From assembly GCA_937625935.1 (NCBI GenBank), contig OW569379.1, forward strand, positions 62,001 through 126,000: DNA of 64,000 nt. The letters are read 5' to 3'. The notes beneath the pieces are model-generated. The model did no database searches. It had not been told where the DNA came from and saw only the letters and a program-made list of their open reading frames with translations. Position numbers and translations under genes: made by a program. Each line of letters begins with the position of its first letter. The stretch's first letter is position 1. Origin of the DNA: Tetramitus jugosus. Its lineage: Eukaryota; Heterolobosea; Eutetramitea; Acrasida; Vahlkampfiidae. Shown here piece after piece: positions 47,878 through 56,712 of the stretch.

Positions 47878-49812
47878 TTATACCTGCGCCAGTAGGAATG
47901 CTCCTCCGATAATCAAAGCAGATACCTTCGTCAATAAGGACAGATTTGATGCAGAGTTGGTTTGGCTGCTATCAGCGCCTGTAGATGCATCTGCAGGTGC
48001 ATTAAGCGAACTATCAGCTGTAGGTACATCCTCAACTCTACTCACTGCAACATTTCCGCACAAAAGATCATAACCGTTTTGTGGGCAATCGACATATCCT
48101 GCGTAACCTGCTGGAGTGCTGATTCTGAGATAGGATTGATCTGCTGGGCAAGAAACTTGTTGGGAACCGAGGTAGACCTGCAATGTGCCATCAGCACATC
48201 CAAACCTGAAGCATCTAGCATCTTGGTCCTTAGTTGATTGAGTGTTGGAGTTGAAACAAGCGGATTCTGATCCAAACACCTCCAACGATGTGCCCGTATT
48301 TGACACTCTGCAGTCACGGTTGGAATACTTGGCAGCATAAGGACAAAAGTCCATGAAACCAATAAAACCGCCCTGTTTGCTGTTTGGCAGGTGCTCATAG
48401 TATCCTAATGCGGTTGTATAGGTACTAATGCCACAATAAGACACAGCAGTATGCTCAAAATTGCAATAACTAAGGCTGCTATTCGAGCAGTAGTAACCAG
48501 CATTGTCTCTCATTTGCCAATTCTCACATCGATCATTGATCATAGAGCAACCAGCATTCTTTCCCCAGAGTAGAGACTTTGCATAGGTCCAATTTCCCTT
48601 GTACCAACCACTATCTTCCAGCAAAGCAAATGTAAATTGAGAGAGCACAGCAGAATCGGCATAGGACTTGAAACCGTCTGAAGCAGTCATCAACTCATTC
48701 ATAAACAAACGGGATTCGAAGTGAGAGCCACGAGATCCATCACCCCCATACTCCTCCAACTCCACACCAGAGATCGAACTGCAGTTAAAATGATTTCTTG
48801 CTTGTTGCACAACTTGTGGTGTCACAAGTCTTCGAACACTCTGTGTTTGTAAAACAGAGGAAGAGTCAAGGAATGACTTTGTGACGTAATCAGTAGTGGA
48901 ATTCCTTGAACTTCCAGTTGAGCTATCATACCAATAATCATACAGACTGGGACTGAATGCCAACAAGTGAGTCAACTCATGCTTTGCAGTGTTCACTATG
49001 CCGGACAATGGATCTGCTGGATCAATGTACATTGGATTAATATTCAGCATGCCGACAACAGGTCTTTTATAGTTTGGTTCGACAGCGCAGAAACCAGCAT
49101 AACCCAACACTTGTCTCTTTGGTCTCATGGTGACCAAAACAACCAAGTCTTCCTCACTGGCCACAATACCCTTATTGACTCTATCGGAAGACAAAGTAAT
49201 ATTGTTTCCACATGGCTGTCGATTAATGCGCAAATCAGTCGACAGTCTCCTCGTCGAGAATGCATTCTCAAACAACGATTCGAGCTGTGGAATCAGAATA
49301 TCAGTCATGTACTGTAGCTTTTCACTGGTAATGACCATGGCTGCAGTACAGGTCTCCCAGCAATTTGAGTTCACTGTATCTGAGCACACAACGGCAGAGC
49401 TCGCTGGACTACCCACCTGAACAACCTGACCAGTTGAGAGACACGTTCTACCATCGTCGACATTCATCGTCGACGTAATAAACGTGATACGCATCGGTTG
49501 AAAATTGTCCGCTGCGGCTTCAACCGCTGCTTGCTCGTTGAGGCCTCTCTTCCTGTAGTTGGAAATTTTGGCGGCAACGGATTGTTGTTCTTGAGCAATT
49601 CGGGAAAAAGTTTCCTCGTGATTGACCTTGTATTGGAGTGCTGGCCCCTCACCATTCTCGAATAGAGTTGTCTTGCTTGTGTCAACAACATGTTCATGGT
49701 CACAAACATGTGTTTTGGGCATTGGTTCAAACACCGCTTTTGAATGACATAGAACAGTTGTCAGCGCTGATAAGATGACAAACAGGGATGTAAGGATTAA
49801 GAGTGTTCTCAT
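47878..49812 (-). CDS. Leishmanolysin-like (GP63, M8) surface metalloprotease
   Basis: 644 residues from the ATG at 49812; the longer frame would start at a TTG. It has a signal peptide (MRTLLILTSLFVILSALTTVLC). The catalytic site AKHELTHLLAFSP near residue 276 is the HExxH zinc motif. The third His lies in GSHFESRLF near 359, followed by the Met of NELMTAS, as usual for metzincin M8 enzymes. The C-terminal half is Cys-rich (many paired Cys, egg-like and lectin-like). The last ~20 residues are hydrophobic (LLTKVSALIIGGAFLLAQV) after a Ser/Asn-rich stretch, which suggests a GPI anchor. It is expected at the cell surface or in phagosomes. All catalytic residues are present. It is transcribed divergently from the RCC1-like gene, ~90 bp apart. 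Confidence 0.94.
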   Translation of the reverse strand: MRTLLILTSLFVILSALTTVLCHSKAVFEPMPKTHVCDHEHVVDTSKTTLFENGEGPALQYKVNHEETFSRIAQEQQSVAAKISNYRKRGLNEQAAVEAAADNFQPMRITFITSTMNVDDGRTCLSTGQVVQVGSPASSAVVCSDTVNSNCWETCTAAMVITSEKLQYMTDILIPQLESLFENAFSTRRLSTDLRINRQPCGNNITLSSDRVNKGIVASEEDLVVLVTMRPKRQVLGYAGFCAVEPNYKRPVVGMLNINPMYIDPADPLSGIVNTAKHELTHLLAFSPSLYDYWYDSSTGSSRNSTTDYVTKSFLDSSSVLQTQSVRRLVTPQVVQQARNHFNCSSISGVELEEYGGDGSRGSHFESRLFMNELMTASDGFKSYADSAVLSQFTFALLEDSGWYKGNWTYAKSLLWGKNAGCSMINDRCENWQMRDNAGYYCSNSSLSYCNFEHTAVSYCGISTYTTALGYYEHLPNSKQGGFIGFMDFCPYAAKYSNRDCRVSNTGTSLEVFGSESACFNSNTQSTKDQDARCFRFGCADGTLQVYLGSQQVSCPADQSYLRISTPAGYAGYVDCPQNGYDLLCGNVAVSRVEDVPTADSSLNAPADASTGADSSQTNSASNLSLLTKVSALIIGGAFLLAQV

Positions 49813-49902
49813 TTTTTTAAAACGAATACTCAACCCCAAAGATTGGGCCAGTGAAAAGACAATCTTTGCGTTACCGTTTTTTTCGCGTCAACGTCATCTG
49901 TC

Positions 49903-50987
49903 ATGTCTGAGGACTTCCAAAAAGGACGTTCGAGTTACGGAAAGTAGCAGCATGACAACAGACAAGAAGAACGGCGATATTTCTCTTAAGATGAGGAAGA
50001 CATGTAGCTTGATATCTCCTAACTCCTACTATCAATTTTAGCTCTTTCCACTTACAATTATCCGACGTTTCCTTCGAAAAAATTAGAGCCGGACAGTTAG
50101 GTAAGAGTAATTGTGATAAAACAATATACCCAACGTTGATCGGAGGTATTATTAAAGATCAGCATGCAGAATGTATTGGGGCAGGGAGATCCGTTTCTGC
50201 TTTCTTGAGTGACGCTGGTAAAGTGTTTACTTGTGGTAAGATTGTTCGACAGTTCTGGGACAAAGACAGTCAGAGTGCCTTTTCTAGTGAAATTAATGTG
50301 TAAAATTGCATGTGGTATTCACTTTCTGGTCATGCAAGAGCGATCAACGATGAATATGTATTACTTAGGCGATCAAAACTCTCAAGCCTCTAACGTGTGT
50401 CCCTCACTCACGTACTACATTCACCCTATTACCCTTGAAACACATCCTATCAATTTTCAATGTAAGAAGATTGCTGTGGGATCCAGATTTTCAGTTTTGT
50501 TGGACTACTTATCTTCCGCATCATTCCCAATGTGAACATATCCGCTGGCGTCTAAAGCCATGTAGTGAGTCCAAGTGCAGCAAACGTCAACGACAGGAAT
50601 ATTTCGATAAAAGAGGGATTTCACACATGCATAGTGCTCATCCAAACTTGCTGCGAACAATTTACCTGTTACCACCTTACATTCTTTGTTTCCAATGAAT
50701 CAAATAGGTACGGCAAGCATTATGATGTACGCTCGTTCTCAAAAGACAGTTTACAAGATGGCAGTGGGTCCCAATGATCGTGTTGCACCAGAGCAATTAC
50801 AATTTGGAGAAGATGTTGATTTGGATCAAGGCACATTCGTTAAATTGACTGGTACCCTCTCCACAACAATTATTCATCAGGCGATTGTGAGAGATCCACC
50901 ATTCATTCCCATCAACTTGTTGCGTCTGAAGCAGCTTCTGTGCGATGTAACTATTATCTGTTCCACAAACCATGACCAAACAGATTA
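49903..50987 (+). CDS. RCC1-repeat protein, several small introns, 3' part unresolved
   Basis: Probable exons: 49903-49943, 50042-50235 and 50288 onward. The 52-nt intron 50236-50287 (GTAAGA...TTCTAG) is well supported: it joins VFTCG to VKLMCKIACGIHFLV, restoring an RCC1 repeat. Exon 2 gives AGQLGKSNCDKTIYPTLIGG and GAGRSVSAFLSDAGKVFTCG. Exon 3 gives YYLGDQNSQASN and KKIAVGSRFSVLLD. The first intron (49944-50041) fits in phase but is less certain. After 50535 RCC1-like stretches (NISAGV, KEGFHTCIVLI) lie in other frames, split by stops, and a final open frame ends at 50985-50987. There may be more introns, or the 3' half may be decayed. RCC1 folds serve as nucleotide exchange factors or binding platforms; the target is unknown. 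Confidence 0.55.
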
Positions 50988-52100
50988 GAGACACTTTCTG
51001 TGGACGACACCTGGACCAGAATCTTCATACTCTTCCTTGGAGATCCACATTTGTTGGAAAGTGGACAAGGAGCCCAAGATGGAACCACCAATCCAGGCAA
51101 AGTACTTTCTCTCTGGTAGAGCAACGACCTTGATATTCATGGATGCTGGAGCCAAAATAGTCAATTCCTTGGTCAATCTCTCAGTAATACCCTCAAACAT
51201 GGTCGTACCACCGGACAAGACAACATTTCCGTACAATCTTCTGTTGTCAATATCAGTCTTACCGATGGAGTTGAAGGTGGTTTCATGGATACCAGCAGCT
51301 TCTATACCGACAATATTTGGTTGGAACAAAACTTCAGGGCATCTGAATCTTTCGTTGCCAACAGCGAGGACATTACCATCAGGCAGTTCATAGAATTTTT
51401 CACTAACAGAGGATTGATCCTTCTTCATTTCTTCGTCAAAGTCCAAAGCAACGTAGCAGAGCTTTTCCTTGATATCTCTGACCATTTCTCTGCCGACCGT
51501 AGCTCCGAATGAGTAACCCCTTTCCGTCAAAATCTTCATCATGTAGTCAGTCAAGTCGCGGCCTGCCAAATCAATTCTCAACATGGCATGATGCAAAGCA
51601 TAACCTGATTCGACTGGAACAGTGTGGGAGATACCATCACCAGAATCCAAGACGATACCAGTGTTTCTTCCGGAAGCATACAAGGACAAGACAGCTTGGA
51701 TAGCAACGTACATGGCAGGAACAGAGAAGGTCTCAAACATGATTTGAGTCATCTTTTCTCTGTTGGCCTTTGGATTAAATGGAGCGTCAGTCAGCAAGAC
51801 AGGGTGCTCTTCTGGCTCAACCCGCAGCTCATTGTAAAAGATGTGATGCCACATCTTTTCCATGCTGTCCCAGTCGGTGACAATACCACGTTCAATCGGG
51901 TGCTTCAAGGTCAAGATACCACTCTTGGATTGAGCTTCACCACCGATAAAGGTGCTCCTATGATCCATACCAACCATTGACTTTTGCTTTGGTCTCCCAA
52001 TGATGGATGGGAAGACGGCTCTTGGTTCTTCATCACCAGCAAAGCCAGCCTTAAAAATACCAGATCCGTTATCAACAACTAGAGCTTGAAAGTCATCCAT
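50985..52100 (-). CDS. Divergent actin
   Basis: 371 residues from the ATG at 52100 ([14 protein letters not shown]); the frame upstream of it overlaps promoter sequence. All actin signatures are present: [23 protein letters not shown], the phosphate-2 loop in [44 protein letters not shown], and an end [20 protein letters not shown]. It is 4 residues shorter than canonical actin. Changes lie in the DNase loop ([17 protein letters not shown] instead of the usual RHQGVMVGMGQ) and subdomain 4, and the last residue is Leu instead of Phe. It is thus a variant paralogue, perhaps with altered polymerisation or profilin binding. Its stop overlaps the end of the RCC1-like frame by 3 bp. A tRNA gene lies 61 bp upstream on the same strand. 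Confidence 0.93.
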   Translation of the reverse strand: MDDFQALVVDNGSGIFKAGFAGDEEPRAVFPSIIGRPKQKSMVGMDHRSTFIGGEAQSKSGILTLKHPIERGIVTDWDSMEKMWHHIFYNELRVEPEEHPVLLTDAPFNPKANREKMTQIMFETFSVPAMYVAIQAVLSLYASGRNTGIVLDSGDGISHTVPVESGYALHHAMLRIDLAGRDLTDYMMKILTERGYSFGATVGREMVRDIKEKLCYVALDFDEEMKKDQSSVSEKFYELPDGNVLAVGNERFRCPEVLFQPNIVGIEAAGIHETTFNSIGKTDIDNRRLYGNVVLSGGTTMFEGITERLTKELTILAPASMNIKVVALPERKYFAWIGGSILGSLSTFQQMWISKEEYEDSGPGVVHRKCL

Positions 52101-52149
52101 TGCTCGCAAACTTGTTGCTTCGTTTAGGTTCCAACAGAACATAGAATCG

Positions 52150-52155
52150 AAAAAA
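52150..52155 (-). terminator. RNA polymerase III terminator of tRNA-Met
   Basis: A run of six T on the minus strand, 6 bp after the tRNA 3' end. This is the standard Pol III stop signal. Confidence 0.8.
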
Positions 52156-52160
52156 TGATA

Positions 52161-52234
52161 TGCGGGTTGTGAGGATCGAACTCACGACCTTAGGATTATG
52201 AGACCTACGCGACTACCAGCTGCGCCAAACCCGC
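52161..52234 (-). tRNA. tRNA-Met (anticodon CAT), elongator type
   Basis: 74 nt, no intron, no encoded CCA. The acceptor stem GCGGGTT pairs with AACCCGC, with discriminator A. The D-stem is GCGC/GCGT, and the anticodon arm TAGGT-CTCATAA-TCCTA has the T-T closing pair often seen in elongator tRNA-Met. The variable loop is AGGTC and the T-arm GTGAG-TTCGATC-CTCAC. The TTC T-loop and G1-C72 pair point to elongator rather than initiator. Internal A and B boxes are intact. Confidence 0.95.
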
Positions 52235-52275
52235 TCCATATTTCTCCTCCCAATCCATCTATATTTAATACTATT

Positions 52276-52289
52276 TTTGGTCTGGACAG
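52276..52289 (+). repeat. Target-site duplication flanking element E3
   Basis: The 14-bp TTTGGTCTGGACAG occurs at 52276-52289 and again at 52592-52605, directly after the poly(A) tail of E3. Confidence 0.93.
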
Positions 52290-52591
52290 ATCGTTGAGAC
52301 AGAGGCCGTCAGCGACATCGCGCAAGGTCTGATAGCAAATGGAGTAAAGACAGCAACAGCAGATAAGAAAGCTAAAACTTACGTGAATAGTGTGAAACGG
52401 AGATGTCTCACGACTCTCCTCCACCTATTTACAACAACGAAAGAGAAACAACAGCAATGACGCTCTACGAGCGTCATTGGGGAATCAAAGTGGTGACCAA
52501 GGACCACCGCTCTGCGAGCGATGGTTAATGAATATAACAAGACAATAAAGTGAGCAACCGATATGGTTGTATTAAAAAAAAAAAAAAAAAA
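52290..52591 (+). mobile_element. 5'-truncated non-LTR retrotransposon copy E3, next to a tRNA gene
   Basis: About 302 bp with exact target duplicates and 18 terminal A. The frame starts inside the polyprotein tail (IVETEAVSDIAQGL, VNSVKRRCLTTLLHLF), homologous to ETQAVKQVAKGL and VDNTKRRCVEVMHRLF of E1, and stops near 52457. Three hairpins and the TGGTTGTATT end follow. The insertion point is 42-55 bp upstream of the tRNA-Met 5' end. The element reads on the plus strand, away from the tRNA. Confidence 0.92.
52455..52569 (+). other. Three 3'-UTR hairpins of element E3
   Basis: Hairpin 1 (52455-52479): CAATGACGCTC, loop TAC, perfect 11 bp. Hairpin 2 (52503-52525): ACCACCGCTC, loop TGC, one mismatch. 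Hairpin 3 (52555-52569): CAACC, loop GATAT, GGTTG. Compared with E2, hairpin 1 shows an A-T to C-G pair exchange. Confidence 0.9.
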
Positions 52592-52605
52592 TTTGGTCTG
52601 GACAG

Positions 52606-52914
52606 AAAGGAACACTGGAGGGACTGATGGGAAAGGAAGGAGAATTCAAGGAGGAACTCCTGGACGAAATGAAGCTCTCTGGTAAGAAGAGAAGTGAAGC
52701 AGAGAAAAAGATAAGGAGAGTCATTGGGTGAAAAGGAGCTTCGGCACTTGGTCCACTTCCTATCAGAGTTAAAGTGATGGCAAGTTTCAAGGAGTGGTTT
52801 TTTTAAACTTTCCGTAACACGGAATGAAAGAACGGAATTTGCAACGGAATTCCAACGAAATCACTTGGCGAATACAAAAATGCCACCACCAAATCAAAAA
52901 TCAGAAAATACAAA
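52606..52914 (+). promoter_or_regulatory. Upstream region of the HNH gene
   Basis: About 310 bp without a gene. At 52818-52852 ACGGAAT occurs three times at 12-13 bp spacing, with a reverse TTCCGT just before (about 52810). These may be regulator sites. No known consensus is assigned. Confidence 0.35.
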
Positions 52915-54030
52915 ATGATGCACGATCACATCCCACTTCATAACCCAAGATCAACGAAACGACCTCGCTATGCAACGAACGGTCCACCCGACCCTCATAC
53001 TAATCAAGACGATACAATTTTCGCGAAGTTGAACAAAGACTGTGGTTGTCCATCCCAGTGCTCGTCAAAGCTCAAGAGTTACTTGCTAGAGGAGGGGAAC
53101 AAAACTCTGCAGAGAATGCAACAATTCCGTGCCATTTACAAAAAATTTTCTTGTGGGAGCACAGAAGAGAGAGAAGACAGAATTTATCTTCATCTTCTCG
53201 CTTCTATGACAGATGACCAAATTCACTATAGCATAATGGGCAAGATCATGTGTCAATCGGCGTTCTGTATTCTGTTTTGTTCGGACAACATGCTAACAAA
53301 CAAGATCCTCCCGGCACTTCAATTGAACACGAGTCCCCGTAGGATCGCAAGGAGTGGTGAACAAGTCAGTTCATTCATGTCACAAACATCCGAAGTAATT
53401 GTGGTTAACGATACAGACGAAAGTGAAAATAGTTATGTCAACCGAAATGCCGTGAATCATTCAAGTGAAACTCTGATGATGGATTATGATAGAGCCTTTT
53501 TGGACGAGAATCAAACAAGAGGACTTTGTCTCATGGTCACAAGAACCTGGGGCAAGCGAACCTTACCAACAAGTAGTTCCCAGTGGCGCAAGCTCAGACA
53601 ACAAGTTCTGACAAGAGACAATTACACGTGCAGATTCTGTGGTGTTCGATTAGAAAAGTTCATGGTGTGTGATCACATCAATGGGAAAGCAAATGACAAT
53701 AGGCTAGAAAATCTTGGAATTAATTGTCCAATGTGTGATCGTATTCGCCACTGTGGCATTGCCGGAATCAAAGGATGGATCACACTGTACAAATCTGATC
53801 TTTCTCAACTGGAAATCGTTCAGAAATCGCAAGCTCTCTTCCGCGCAAATGGAAGAGTACCGACAGTATTGGAAGTCGATCCAAACGCAACTCCAGCACC
53901 AATCTCGGTCATCGATTTCGCCAATATCCTAATGGTCAGAAACTACAGTGATTTGACTCCTGATGAACTAAAGTATCGAGGATTTTTTACTGATGCTGCC
54001 ATTGGTGACTTTAGAAGATGTTGTAAATAA
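52915..54030 (+). CDS. HNH-nuclease-domain protein with Cys-rich transposon-like head
   Basis: 371 residues. Residues about 42-140 begin with CGCPSQC and run through a helical unit to YSIMGKIMCQSAFCILFC. This recalls a domain found in front of some eukaryotic DDE-type transposon proteins (C..KC..., then y.i.G..vC..aF); the likeness is by eye only. The HNH domain (about 224-275) has RDNYTCRFCG and NCPMC as zinc knuckles and VCDHINGKANDNRLENLGIN with the catalytic His and Asn. The ending FLTDAAIGDFRRCCK-like tail is unassigned. There are no repeats or inverted ends in direct contact. It may be a domesticated mobile gene. Its stop is 24 bp from the convergent SDR stop. Confidence 0.75.
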   Translation: MMHDHIPLHNPRSTKRPRYATNGPPDPHTNQDDTIFAKLNKDCGCPSQCSSKLKSYLLEEGNKTLQRMQQFRAIYKKFSCGSTEEREDRIYLHLLASMTDDQIHYSIMGKIMCQSAFCILFCSDNMLTNKILPALQLNTSPRRIARSGEQVSSFMSQTSEVIVVNDTDESENSYVNRNAVNHSSETLMMDYDRAFLDENQTRGLCLMVTRTWGKRTLPTSSSQWRKLRQQVLTRDNYTCRFCGVRLEKFMVCDHINGKANDNRLENLGINCPMCDRIRHCGIAGIKGWITLYKSDLSQLEIVQKSQALFRANGRVPTVLEVDPNATPAPISVIDFANILMVRNYSDLTPDELKYRGFFTDAAIGDFRRCCK

Positions 54031-54053
54031 TAAATGAAGATTGTTCAATCAAG

Positions 54054-55148
54054 TTAGAGCTTCGAGAGATAATTTTCACTATTCAGTTGGCACACAATCT
54101 CTGAGTAGTTCCAAAGTTTGCGCTGTGCTTCTTCGTTCAATGAGTCCCGCGAGCTTGAAATTTCATTCACACCTGAATAATACAAACCGGATACTGATGC
54201 AAAAGAACTACTGGCTGCAATACGGAAAATTGCTTCTGCACACACCGAAGGATCAGTAAAGAAAACGTTCTTGATGGGATTCATAATATAACCCATTGCG
54301 CCATTGTTCATCTCATTGAATAGCCCTGTGGCCATCGTGCCTGGATGAACAGCATACACATTAATATTCTCATTGCCTTCTTTTAATCGCCTGTTCAATT
54401 CATATGCAAACAACAAATTGGCCAGCTTGGAATCAGCGTACTCGGTCGATCCAACAGATGAATAAGACCGAGCTTCAATATTGGGATCGTTCAGTATATT
54501 GTGTAGACTGCCTGTTGTGTGCATCACCGAAGAAACAACAACAATTCTCGAAGCTCCAAACAAAGAGTTAGAACTAGAAAAAGAAGAAGCTGATTCGTAT
54601 TGATTGTCACTCTCGTTACTGACATTGGACTGTGGTGCCGCTGCTGCTCTCCGCAAACAGGGCATCAGCAAATTTGTCAGCAAGAAATGGCCCAAATGGT
54701 TGGTCGCAAACGTGAGTTCATGACCATCGACAGACAACTTCTTCTCCGGCACCAACACACCAGCGTTGCACACCAAAACATGCAGCTCATTGTGCTTGCT
54801 CTGATATGATTGAGCAAACTCACGTATCGAATCGAACGAAGACAAATCCAATGGATAGTACTCCAACTCCTCACATTCCTCACTGGTGGCTTGTTGCTGA
54901 GCAGCTTGGTTGGAACAACTAGTTGTTGGATAATACTTTTTCACATTATCAATCAATTGTAAACATTTGGCTTGGTCTCTTCCCGCCACAATCAGATGAG
55001 CACCATATTGGGCAAATTTCTCCGCTGTGGCATATCCTAGGCCATTGGTGCATCCTGTGATGAGAACCTTCACACCACGCAAAGAATTTGGCAACAAGTG
55101 TTGTTTCATGCCCCGGTTGGGCAGCATCGTCTGCAACATGGACAGCAT
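54054..55148 (-). CDS. Short-chain dehydrogenase/reductase (retinol dehydrogenase-like)
   Basis: 364 residues. The Rossmann fold starts with VLITGCTNGLGYATAEKFAQYGAHLIVAGRD (TGxxxGxG and the Arg typical of NADP use). VLVCNAGVL is the NAG motif, ATNHLGHFLLTNLL follows, RIVVVSSVMH carries the Ser, and TEYADSKLANLLFAYELNRRL the catalytic Tyr and Lys. PGTMATGL closes the core. Acidic and Ser/Asn/Gln-rich insertions enlarge it beyond the usual ~300 residues. Closest in plan are the retinol dehydrogenase/WWOX-type SDRs acting on lipids or aldehydes; the substrate is unknown. Confidence 0.9.
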   Translation of the reverse strand: MLSMLQTMLPNRGMKQHLLPNSLRGVKVLITGCTNGLGYATAEKFAQYGAHLIVAGRDQAKCLQLIDNVKKYYPTTSCSNQAAQQQATSEECEELEYYPLDLSSFDSIREFAQSYQSKHNELHVLVCNAGVLVPEKKLSVDGHELTFATNHLGHFLLTNLLMPCLRRAAAAPQSNVSNESDNQYESASSFSSSNSLFGASRIVVVSSVMHTTGSLHNILNDPNIEARSYSSVGSTEYADSKLANLLFAYELNRRLKEGNENINVYAVHPGTMATGLFNEMNNGAMGYIMNPIKNVFFTDPSVCAEAIFRIAASSSFASVSGLYYSGVNEISSSRDSLNEEAQRKLWNYSEIVCQLNSENYLSKL

Positions 55149-55373
55149 TTTCTCTTTTGTCTCCTATTATTCCGATTTTTATTTCGGCGACAGAAAGAAA
55201 ACATTACAACTTTTGTAAATTTTCCTCCAGACTATTCTTAGTGCAGACCAGAAAGAAAGCACAAACACTCGAAGCAAGAGGCGATCAAACAACAACTTCC
55301 CGTGTCATCACTTCTCCCAAAACAAAGACATCAAGCTTGATTATTCTCTTGTACAGCAACAAAAACAAAGACA

Positions 55374-56075
55374 ATGTCAGACTACAGTTTCTCCCTCACC
55401 ACTTTCTCTCCATCCGGTAAATTGGTTCAAATCGAATATGCATTGAACGCTGTTCAATCAGGAGGCACATCACTGGCCATCAAAGCCACCAATGGTGTCG
55501 TTCTTGCTACCGAAAAGAAATTGGCATCCGCTCTCATCGATCACACAACACTACAAAAGATTAACGTGATCACTGATCATATTGGACTGGTGTACAGTGG
55601 AATGGGACCAGATTCGCGAGTATTGATAAAGAAGGGAAGAAAAATTGCAGAACAGTACTTTAGAGTGTATAAGGAACGTATGCCTGTGAGTCAACTCGTC
55701 AGAGAACTTGCCACTGTGATGCAAGAGTATACACAGTCTGGTGGTGTGAGACCATTCGGTGTCAGTTTATTGGTTGCTGGTTACGATGAGACAGGACCTC
55801 ACTTGTACCAGGTGGATCCATCAGGATCGTATTGGGCATGGAAGGCTTCTGCCATTGGAAAGAACATGATCAACGCAAACACATTTTTGGAGAAGAGATA
55901 CACGAACGAGATTGAATTGGAAGATGCCATTCACACCGCAATTCTAACATTGAAGGAAGGTTTCGATGGTCAATTGACTGAGAGCAATATTGAGATTGGT
56001 ATTATTGGAAACGATCAGACATTTAGGGTGTTGAGACCAGAGGAAGTCAAGGACTATTTGGAAGAAGTCGAATAA
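55374..56075 (+). CDS. PSMA2: 20S proteasome subunit alpha type-2
   Basis: 233 residues, the usual length. The alpha-subunit signature [24 protein letters not shown] is at the N-terminus. [56 protein letters not shown] and WKASAIGKN follow exactly as in alpha2. The catalytic Thr is absent, as expected for alpha subunits. It forms the outer ring of the 20S core and helps gate substrate entry. No introns. Confidence 0.97.
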   Translation: MSDYSFSLTTFSPSGKLVQIEYALNAVQSGGTSLAIKATNGVVLATEKKLASALIDHTTLQKINVITDHIGLVYSGMGPDSRVLIKKGRKIAEQYFRVYKERMPVSQLVRELATVMQEYTQSGGVRPFGVSLLVAGYDETGPHLYQVDPSGSYWAWKASAIGKNMINANTFLEKRYTNEIELEDAIHTAILTLKEGFDGQLTESNIEIGIIGNDQTFRVLRPEEVKDYLEEVE

Positions 56076-56712
56076 GGAGTCGGTTGGTAGCTCTCTCGAT
56101 CACTCATGCTCAGTGCATGATGGTTGTGTGTCCAAGCACGCTTTCATTTTCATTTTTCTTGACTCGATTACCTTGTCAGGGAGAAAGAATAGAAACTTGG
56201 TTGCATGCAACAAGAACTCGTTAAAATGTATATTTTTCAAAAACACAAAGCACAACGCACAATGTGTTTTGTACATCTAAATAAAGCCGTAAGTCGAACT
56301 AGTTGTTTGTCCAGGTTTTTGTTTGTCTCGTCTTCAAGATGTGGAAAGCCTCAAATCAGCACTATGACAGTTGAGGGAGATTACAATTGTCTTGGTGTTG
56401 GCGAGTTGAGACTCTGTTCTTTGGAGTATAAAGTTATTACCAAGAGAGAATAAGAAGTGCTACAGCTTCGTAGACACGAAAGGCCCTTGGGTGCAATGAC
56501 ATTATTACAGTTATTCTCAGCCGAACGAACTCGTTGTTTGTTCGAGGTTTTGGTTCGCCTATTCTTCGGGGATGTTAGAACCAGGTATGCGGAGTAATTT
56601 TGGATGGAGCTGCAGCAAAATTGATGTCATCCACAAAGTTCTGACGACATCTCTGGGTTGGTAAAACCAAACGCAGCAACAACAAAAAATATATATCCAA
56701 CCATTCATCATC
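56076..56712. other. Intergenic region after PSMA2
   Basis: About 640 bp without a convincing gene (one 82-codon ORF at 56205-56453 has no recognised feature). Just after the PSMA2 stop, TCATGC-TCAGT-GCATGA (56104-56120) can form a small hairpin. A degenerate ~50-bp direct repeat is present (about 56293-56343 and 56523-56573; shared CGAACT-GTTGTTTGT core). Confidence 0.4.

Noticed and set aside
49813..49839. Upstream extension of the leishmanolysin ORF
   Set aside because: The extension would begin with TTG. The ATG at 49812 starts directly at a normal signal peptide.
56205..56453. 82-codon ORF downstream of PSMA2
   Set aside because: There is no domain, signal or coding pattern, and it includes one arm of a degenerate local repeat.
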